Source: Nemophila menziesii (taxonomy: Eukaryota; Streptophyta; Magnoliopsida; Boraginales; Hydrophyllaceae). Taken from it: 64,000 nucleotides of DNA. Every line of letters starts with the position of its first letter. Within the stretch, counting starts at the first letter, position 1. The notes below the pieces were generated by a model. It was given only the letters and a program-made list of their open reading frames with translations. It had not been told where the DNA came from and did no database searches. This document shows positions 57,527 through 64,000 of this stretch, one piece after another. The translations under genes and the position numbers were made by a program. The stretch spans positions 10,231,186 through 10,295,185 of the forward strand of contig JARWIR010000013.1 of the NCBI GenBank assembly GCA_029959085.1, read 5' to 3'.

Positions 57527-58030
57527 TCATGTCATTTTTTTTTAGAAAGTTGTTAAATAATGGCTATCTTGTTTTGCTATTCGCATCTATATAACATTAA
57601 TATAAGGTTAATTGCTTTTACTTGGTCAAAAGACCTTCTTTCCTTGTTGCAAAAAAATAGTTAAAAAACCCTACTAATGAATACAATAAGATTCTTGACC
57701 AACCAACTTACACACTCATTCAAACTCCATAAATTCGTGGACCACACTCACAAAGTAAACAATAAAAAACCTACCAAAAGAGTATAGAGATTCTCCGTTG
57801 ATATTGTTTCCAAAAGTTGGTACCAAACCACATGGTTCTTACATTTGTTGTCTTCTAGAAAAGCACTACAAAATAATTTGCATCACACATATCTATCCAA
57901 CCATTCATATTTAAACATTTTATTTAAATTAAATCCACTGCACAAAAAATGGTATCACACATATCTATCAAGAAAGCTATCTACAAACTATTAGTCTAAC
58001 AAAATATTGTATTCATTACATGTTACTAAT
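57527..58030. other. Intergenic; duplicated sequence begins near 57948
   Basis: No gene. From about 57948 the sequence (ATGGTATCACACATATCTAT) is repeated at 63840. Confidence 0.5.
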
Positions 58031-59700
58031 TTATGTTGGTGGTTTTGATCTCTTCACTGGGCCTTTCATAGGAGTGTTGCCACTCTTTTTTACTGGATTT
58101 GGTTCACGAATTGATGAACGTGGATTTCTCGTTTCCATTAATTGAAGTTCTTTATGAGTAATAGTGGGTCTTGATGAAGATCGGGCTCTCATGTGTACTC
58201 CAGCTCTAACAAGCAATAATGGTGATCTTTTACCAGGAGATTATTTCTCATTAACCTACTAAAAAGGAAAAGGTAGAAAGTCAAAAGGTTAGTAGATATA
58301 GATTAATTTAGTTCTAGAATAGTTACTTACTTGTGTAACATTCCTTTCTTCTATGATACTGGTTGAAGCTTTGCGTCTAAACTCCAAGGTAGTTTTAGCA
58401 AATTTGGTGGGGCAAGATCTAATTGTTTAACCTCGTTTCAAATAGATACTGTATTTCTTTTTCTTTGTTGGTGGAGATTTATCCACCATTCTCAGCCCTT
58501 ACACTAATATCCAAATTCTCCACTTGGATTTGTACATTAACTTCCATATTCTCAACTCCTACACTAACATCTCCAACCACTCCATCAATAACTTGACTAA
58601 ATAAAACCTTATCCTCAACCTCAATTTGTACTTGATTAGGTCCTGAACCTACATAAATTACATCATCAACCTCATTTTGAACATGTTTTGGTCCTAAACT
58701 TTCGGAATCTGCTTCCCCAACTTCAGTTTGAACTTGAGTTGGCCCAACTTCAGAATTCTCAAGACCCACCCTATCTACATCCACATAGTCATTTTCTACC
58801 TCATTGGTCTCCAAATCAACTCTTTCATCAGCAGTAGGTATATGCACCTACTCAAAACCCTCTACACCCATTTTGTTATGTATTATATCATATAATCCAC
58901 TCAAAAAACTGTCATCTTGTCTAAAATATTCATCTTCATATTTTGCTAAAAAAAATCAGAGTTAGTTAACATATTATATGGAGAATTTAAAGAATAAAAA
59001 ACACTTACTTGAGCCTGATTTGTAGTTGTAGTTTCAACTAATACTTGAACCTCATTTGTGTCTTTATGTTCATTTGTTGTGTGAGTCTCATTTTTTGTTT
59101 TAACTTCAACATTTAGTTGTGGTTCCTTCCTAACATTACTTATTTCTGCATCCACAAGACCATTCATAAAAAAATTGTTCTAGATTTTATAAAGTTAAAA
59201 TACATAAAATTCATTCACATATAGTTTGACTTACTTGCTGATTTTAACATCCTCTCTTATCGTGTCCCATTTGATTTCTCTTAGAACATATCCCTATCAA
59301 TCCCTTCCTACTAAGTCGCTACACAACTATTTTACTATTGTTTTTTTATTCCCTTTTACCTTTTCCTTTTTTGTCTTGCTTTTTTCAAAATTATCCTCAT
59401 TCCTTGATTTCTTAGGTCTCCCTGGTAGCTTAAAAGTTTTGGGACCATGAATTGGAGACCTTATTGTAATTGACCACAAATCTAAACCATTAATCAGATG
59501 AATGAGAGGTTCTTAAGCTCTAATGAAAGAATTCCTACTAAAACCTTCATCCACATAGCATTCTAGATATTTACCCCTTATAAGCAATACAAGTTATAGT
59601 ACGTGGGCAAGGAATTCCTGAGAATTCTCACTTCCCACAAGCACATGTCATCTCATTCAAATCCACAATAATACTCCTTCTTCTCCCTCACACAATGAAC
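58031..59700 (-). pseudogene. MULE (MuDR-type) transposase C-terminal remnant
   Basis: On the minus strand near 59690-59560 a SWIM zinc finger is readable: VDLNEMTCACGK, stop, EFSGIPCPRTITCI. The stop replaces the tryptophan usual before the E/L-SGIPC motif. Next, in broken frames, come FKLPGRPKKSRNEDNF (about 59440-59395), the basic end typical of these transposases, then an acidic repeated C-terminal region (58847-58479: VQTEVGE, VQNEVDD, VQIEVED, VQIQVEN) and a basic end KKSGNTPMKGPVKRS (58216-58031). The catalytic core upstream of SWIM is gone. Several stops make it non-functional. Confidence 0.7.
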
Positions 59701-59854
59701 TCAAACCTATTTCCCCTAGCATAAGTACAATTCCTCTTTCAATTTTGTTTAATGAAATGGGTCGAGAAGAGTATTATTTGAATCACTGAAGATTTCGCTC
59801 AAAAACGCCATCACGAAGGAATGTAATAACTGGGTATAATTTTGCTTTAAAATT

Positions 59855-60130
59855 TGTTCTTGAATTGACCGATTTTCTGCAATTTTTTACCCAAAGTCAT
59901 GAAGAACGCCAAGAACACGCTCGACGGTGTGTGTTTTGATTCGTTTTAATGCGATGGTAAATGAAGGGTGTTGGCGATTTAAAAGTGGTTCTTGAATTGA
60001 ACGACTTTCTGCAATTTTTTACCCAAAGTTGTGAAGAACACCTGGAACACGCACCACTACGTGTGTTTCGATTATTTTTTGGATTGTTTTAATTAGACGT
60101 ACACGAAGGGTGTCGGTAGTGAATGGGTGA
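59855..60130. repeat. Two-copy tandem repeat (about 137 bp) near a MULE end
   Basis: Both units contain TTCTTGAATTGA, TTTTCTGCAATTTTTTACCC, AAAGT, GTGAAGAACRCC, AACACGC and GAAGGGTGT in order, from about 59858 and 59990. Confidence 0.78.
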
Positions 60131-60385
60131 AAATAAAGCGAAAAGACAATTAAGCCCCTTGCCACATCGGAAAAACCCATCCAGCTAGAGGTGACGTCAT
60201 GCTGAAGTGGCGGTGAGGTGGCGGTGACATGTGGCATTGACTAACGGTCAAGTGACAGAATAATGGAAAAATGGCTAACGGTGTCACAAAATACGTTCAT
60301 CAAGGGCGAGAAAGGGTAAAACGTAAGATCGGGGGCGGATCGTACACTTTGGTGAAAGTTAAGGGGCTTCCCGTGGATTTTACCC
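60131..60385. mobile_element. Right end of a third MULE
   Basis: GACGTCATGC, GCGGTGAGGTGG, TTGACTAACGGTCAAGTGAC (60237-60256) and the terminal AAGGGGCTTCCCGTGGATTTTACCC copy the right ends at 18069 and 51454. The MULE transposase remnant lies to its left, so this may be the end of a once autonomous element. No left terminus was found. Confidence 0.75.
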
Positions 60386-60814
60386 AATTAATAATCATGG
60401 TTTACCTTAAGTTTGTTATAAGATATTGTTAAGGTTCATATGATCAATAATAACTTTTCTCAACCAGATTTTCTTCTCTCCACAATTTTTTTTTTGGTTG
60501 GCACAAAAGGAAATTTCGTAATACTTGTTTGCCTTTCTCTTTACATTTGGTGGTGCCGTTTCAAGGGATATACAAATATCAGATTATGCATTAGTTGAGT
60601 CTTCTCCTTCCATTCTATTTTTTTTCTCTAAATATTTTCTTACAATTTTTAGCCTATCCCATAAGGAACAACTTTATTTTTCTAACAATCTGGTTAATTG
60701 GGTCGGACATGGATTTAAACACTCTTCAAGCAAATTGCTTAAATATTCTTGGTTATCCAATTCGCTACTAAATTCCTATCTCTTTTTACAAAAGAAAAAT
60801 TGTGGTTACATATC

Positions 60815-60990
60815 TTTTTTTCTTTTTTTGTTCCGTGGGTTCTGGGCTAACTTTCACGCACCCGACTAATTCCACGGACACGGAAGATTTACCCGCTCTC
60901 CCTAAGCATATCCCAGGCAAGTCAGAACTAGGTTAACCATGTTCAAGGAAGGGATTCGAACCCTGTACTTTTTGTTTGAGAGACAAGATC
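60815..60990 (-). mobile_element. SINE fragment related to 40509-41220
   Basis: CTAACTTTCACGCACC, CAGAACTAGGTTAACCATGTTCA, GGAAGGGATTCGAACCCTGTAC and a T-rich left end match the SINE at 40509. The B box is on the minus strand (GGTTCGAATCCC). The A-box head is missing, so it is 5'-truncated, with no clear target duplication. Confidence 0.65.
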
Positions 60991-62083
60991 CTAGATAATA
61001 TTATACAATATTGAAGTTGCAGATATTTAAGTAATTAACTAGAGAATATATTAAATCCTGAAGTCGCTTCCAATGACACAACGCTATAAAATCTTGCAAG
61101 AAGACACTCCTCTTCATTCTTGTCTCGTTGGTTTCTTTTAGGATTTTCTAGACTACTCATTCATTAAATTTGGGATATCTTTGTAGTAGAAGATAGAAAT
61201 GACAACTTATAGAGTTAGAACTGATTTTGAAAATTTTGAATAAATTTTTTAAATCCATACTGAATAAATTGATTATGACTAATAAATTATTTTAAAAAAA
61301 GGCTAATAAATCAATTGAATCTCTTGTCTTAATAAAATGTTAATACAATATTTAAAAAATTGTGAAAGAATTTTTTTTAATTAAGATATGTCCAAATATT
61401 TTAAAAAGTAAATCTACAACGGTGTTACAAAATTTGAGCTAAGTGAACTAATAAGTGAACTAATAAATAATAAGTTTGAAAACATTTTTTCAATATTTTC
61501 TAGTATTTGTTCTTTTCACTATATAGTGATAGAAATATTTTAAAACACTTGACACGTTGATTATTATATAAAATAAATATTAGAATTATCTAAACTCATA
61601 ATTTATAGAAAAATTATTGAAAATAATGAAATATTATAAAATTTATGAGTCACAATAATGCCACAACAGTTCTTGGGATAAATTGCTACACATTTTAATT
61701 ATGTTTGTACGTTTTGACCATTATACATATATGAGAAAATGACACTTAGGGTCTTGACCATACCCCTCTCTTCGAGTTAGCACCCCTATCTAGAGCCTCT
61801 TCTTACTAAAGACCTCAGCAACTTTTTAACACATGAACCCCAAAAACCCTGTTACCTTACTACCCTTTTAGAATTATATATATACTATTTTAGAACTCCA
61901 CCAATTATAATTTTCAGATTATAATTCTCTCACCTCCCCTCCTCCCCTATCTCTCTCTCCTCCCCCATATCCCAAACCGCCACCACCACTATTCCATGAG
62001 AACAACCACCACCACCACCATCTCCCTTTTCCCCTATCTCTCTCTCCTCCCTCCAGCTCCCAAACCGCCTCGCGTGAAGCAGC

Positions 62084-62165
62084 CATGGAATCGCAGCACC
62101 ACCACCATGGAGTAGCCATGGAATCGCAGCACCACCACCATGGAGTAGCCATGGAATCGCGAGAT
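62084..62165. repeat. Tandem repeat CAGCACCACCACCATGGAGT
   Basis: A 33-bp unit (ATGGAATCGCAGCACCACCA plus CCATGGAGTAGCC) repeats about two and a half times, the last unit diverging. In one frame it encodes MESQHHHHGVA repeats; the other strand is also open, so coding is not implied. Confidence 0.85.
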
Positions 62166-62754
62166 CCAACACAACAGGAGCAAGAAGGATTCGCCGCCTA
62201 TGCTTCACGAACGAAGCACCGCCATGGAGTCCTCTGCCGAGATCCGTTCGCGAAGAAGAAAAAGGAGTAGCCATAGAGTCTTCTGCCCAGATCTGTTCGC
62301 GAAGAAGAATCGAAGCTCGAGATCCGAGCACCACCACCGCTAAGCTCGAGAAGCTTCATGCAGCAGACTCCGTCTTGACCAGATGTACAGGCTCCGTTCG
62401 TCAACATCGGAGCTGCTACTCCATCGCCGAGCTCGAGAAGAAGATTCGAAGTTGCTGTTCTCATTTCTTGACCGGAAATCTAGTAAAACTAGTTTTGGTG
62501 GTGGTGTTATGTCGGTGGTGGTGGTGTTATGTTTTCGATTTGCAGTGGTGTTTCACGCGTGAAGAGATTTTTTTTTAGTTTGACATGGTTGACCAGATCT
62601 AGATCTGGTCAAACCAAATAGATTTCCTTTTTTTCTTCTGATTGTGTAATAATCTAATTATTTGAATAATTGAATAATACTCACTATTTTTATTGTTTAC
62701 TCATTGCTTTTTTAAATTACTCTTTAATTGTTAAAAATACTCACTAATTTTTTT

Positions 62755-62935
62755 AGAGTACTCCGACTATTTTATAGAGTACTCCGATTATTTCATAGAG
62801 TACTCCGACTTTTTTTTATAGAGTATTCATTTAATTCGTTAGAGTATTCGTTTAATTCGTCTAATTCTCGGAGTACTCAACAAATTCTCGGAGTACTCTA
62901 TGTTTTTCTCGGAGTACTCTATGTTTTTTCCGGTG
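62755..62935. repeat. GAGTACTC palindrome array
   Basis: GAGTACTC or a close variant recurs about eight times (TAGAGTACTCCGA, CGGAGTACTC, AGAGTATTCG) at spacings of about 20-28 bp. Each is a self-complementary 8-mer. Confidence 0.8.
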
Positions 62936-63035
62936 ACTGGTGGTTGGAGGTCGGAGGTCGGAGGTCGATGGAGGAGGTCGGTGGTCGGAGGTCGGTGGTA
63001 GGTGGTTGGAGGTTGGAGGTAGGTGGGTATTGGTA
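62936..63035. repeat. GGAGGTCGGTGGT-type minisatellite
   Basis: A 7-bp unit (GGAGGTC with variants GGTGGTC and GGAGGTT) is repeated about ten times, making a G-rich strand. Confidence 0.85.
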
Positions 63036-63298
63036 GGTAAAGGAGAGAGAAACAGTGACATCACACTTTTTGTCTTTTAGTGATAGTAAGGGTAGGAAAG
63101 ACTATTGTAAAAAATGAGGTCCCTAAGAATAACAACTATCAAGACACTACTCTATAGAGAAAAAATAGTGTCTCCAAGACCCTATATATAATGCACCCTA
63201 GATATATTTTAAATTTTCCAATCTTTGTATGTTTTGACCATTGTACATATATTTCAATTTTTCTATTTAGACCATCATCTTTACTCATTTTCTTTTCT

Positions 63299-63371
63299 AG
63301 CACACAAAAAATTTAAAATTTAGCATCAGTCAACATACAAAAAATTTAAAATTCAGCATCATTCAACATAC
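63299..63371. repeat. Two-copy direct repeat of about 36 bp
   Basis: CACAAAAAATTTAAAATTTAGCATCAGTCAACATAC is followed at once by a close copy. Unit 1 has a single counterpart at about 56876. Confidence 0.75.
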
Positions 63372-63539
63372 TTGTCCAGACACAAAACCAAGCAGTTGGT
63401 ATGCAGCTTTCTTTACCCAAAAATCAAGACCTTGACCATCACTCAAAACATTATGCACGAGTCTGGACAAGTAATTATGTATAACTAAGAAAGATTTGTT
63501 TAGTGCAGGTGAAATAAAAAGAATAAAAAAAGCTTTTTT

Positions 63540-63773
63540 TAAATGACGTGTAAATTATGGCGACGCCATGCTTAGGTGGAGCATACATGGTGCTGAGGTG
63601 GCACCGACGTGGCTCTAGGTGGCGTTGACTAATAGTCAACTGACAAAAATGTTAAAAAAGGGCCACTATTGACAAAAAAATGGATCATGCAGGGCCATTC
63701 GGAAGAATTTTAAAGATAAGGGGCTTCTGCTGCACTTTGGGTAAAGATCAAGGACCACCCGTGGTCTTTACCC
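63540..63773. mobile_element. Right end of a fourth MULE
   Basis: GGCGACGCCATGC, GCACCGACGTGGC, TTGACTAATAGTCAACTGAC (63625-63644), AAAAGGGCCAC and the terminal GTGGTCTTTACCC match the other MULE right ends. Unit 1 has no MULE at the matching site: ATCACAATAT at 57075 follows TTTAATCC there. The left end is not identified. Confidence 0.7.
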
Positions 63774-64000
63774 ATCACAATATGACCGTCGAGATTTTGG
63801 GGACCATATATAGGTCCTCTCCTATATATGTGTATAAGATGGTATCACACATATCTATCAAGAAAACTATCCACAAACTATTAGTCTAACAAAAAATTGT
63901 ATTTATAACATGTTACTAAATATTATGTTGGTGGTTTTGATCTCTTCACTGGGCTCTACACAAGAGTGTTGCCACTCTTTTTATTGAATTTGGCTCACGA

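Larger units (their letters stand above)
54902..60385. repeat. Unit 1 of a tandem segmental duplication
   Basis: Homology to unit 2 begins just after the RBR 3' region (CATGATTTACCTTAAGTTTG at 54914 against CATGGTTTACCTTAAGTTTG at 60398) and recurs in order. Matching pairs are 55090/60565, 55680/61175, 56364-56760/61205-61650, 56790-56900/63220-63320, 57085-57147/63780-63842 and 57948-58090/63838-64000. Unit 1 alone holds the retrocopy (55744-56359) and the 57150-57945 stretch. It ends at a MULE terminus (60385). Confidence 0.8.
61733..63198. mobile_element. TIR element with GC-rich repeats, inserted in unit 2
   Basis: It is absent from the matching place in unit 1. Both ends carry AGGGTCTTG at the same offset of 15 bases inside the terminus. 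Flanks TACATATAT (61724-61732) and TAGATATAT (63199-63207) agree at eight of nine positions, suggesting a Mutator-like 9-bp duplication. The 1466-bp interior holds C/A- and G/T-rich microsatellite-like blocks with open frames on both strands that I do not call as genes. A direct repeat of about 40 bp around TTTTGACCATTRTACATATAT also flanks it. Confidence 0.55.
60386..64000. repeat. Unit 2 of the tandem segmental duplication (continues past the window)
   Basis: It starts immediately after the third MULE end and follows unit 1 in order. It lacks the 181-aa insert and the 57150-57945 stretch, and carries a SINE-like piece, a TIR element (61733-63198) and a MULE end (63540-63773). By 63840 it reaches the counterpart of 57948. 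Confidence 0.8.

Noticed and set aside
61919..62464. Several long overlapping frames on both strands as genes
   Set aside because: They come from CAC/GTG-rich tandem repeats that leave all frames open, inside a transposon-like insert.
63372..63472. Inverted pair TTGTCCAGAC/GTCTGGACAA as transposon ends
   Set aside because: About 100 bp apart with no flanking duplication; noted only as a possible hairpin.

Overview
This is nuclear DNA from a flowering plant, most likely a eudicot. Intergenic DNA is AT-rich, genes have short GT-AG exons, and most of the window is layered plant transposons: CACTA, Mutator-like (MULE), hAT, MITEs, copia, Athila-type gypsy, LINE and SINE. I cannot name the species. 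There are no operons, CRISPR arrays or tRNA/rRNA genes.

Two multi-exon host genes are well supported. On the minus strand (9141 down to 4616) is a seven-exon type I inositol polyphosphate 5-phosphatase of the 5PTase11 type; its rebuilt CDS is 975 bp (324 aa) with both catalytic signatures. On the plus strand (51860-54727) is a six-exon ARIADNE-type RBR ubiquitin ligase (531 aa) with its RING2 catalytic cysteine. A third, intronless 181-aa reading frame (55792-56337) looks like a retrocopy: it is bounded by an 18-bp direct repeat and a short A tract, and an apparent empty site lies in a neighbouring duplicate.

Layout. 298-4289: CACTA-ended element carrying an Athila-type solo LTR, which carries a Tourist-like MITE. 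4616-9141: phosphatase gene. 9931-18069: MULE with a perfect 9-bp target duplication, interrupted by a copia element (10163-16670) whose gag is split by a SIRE-like solo LTR (14165-15793). 18190-19990: En/Spm-type remnant. 20008-39535: a nest of related Athila-type gypsy elements. An old gag-PR-IN remnant was hit by two solo LTRs and by a further LTR/gag remnant; the first solo LTR was split by a very young, internally deleted element (24523-32709) whose 1476-bp LTRs differ at one base that I could find. 39540-49420: LINE, SINE, MITE and hAT insertions, including a 1262-codon LINE reverse transcriptase/RNase H frame. 49497-51454: a second MULE just upstream of the RBR gene. 54902-64000: a tandem segmental duplication of about 5.5 kb containing MULE transposase debris, the retrocopy (first unit only) and a further TIR element (second unit only).

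Both end-to-end MULEs sit within 0.4-0.8 kb 5' of a multi-exon gene, and all MULE ends share a palindromic subterminal motif. No wholly new molecular system is evident. The more unusual signals are the recently mobile deleted gypsy element with its own extra reading frame, a conserved hairpin at the LTR start of this gypsy family, the retrocopy with its empty site, and the palindromic MULE ends.
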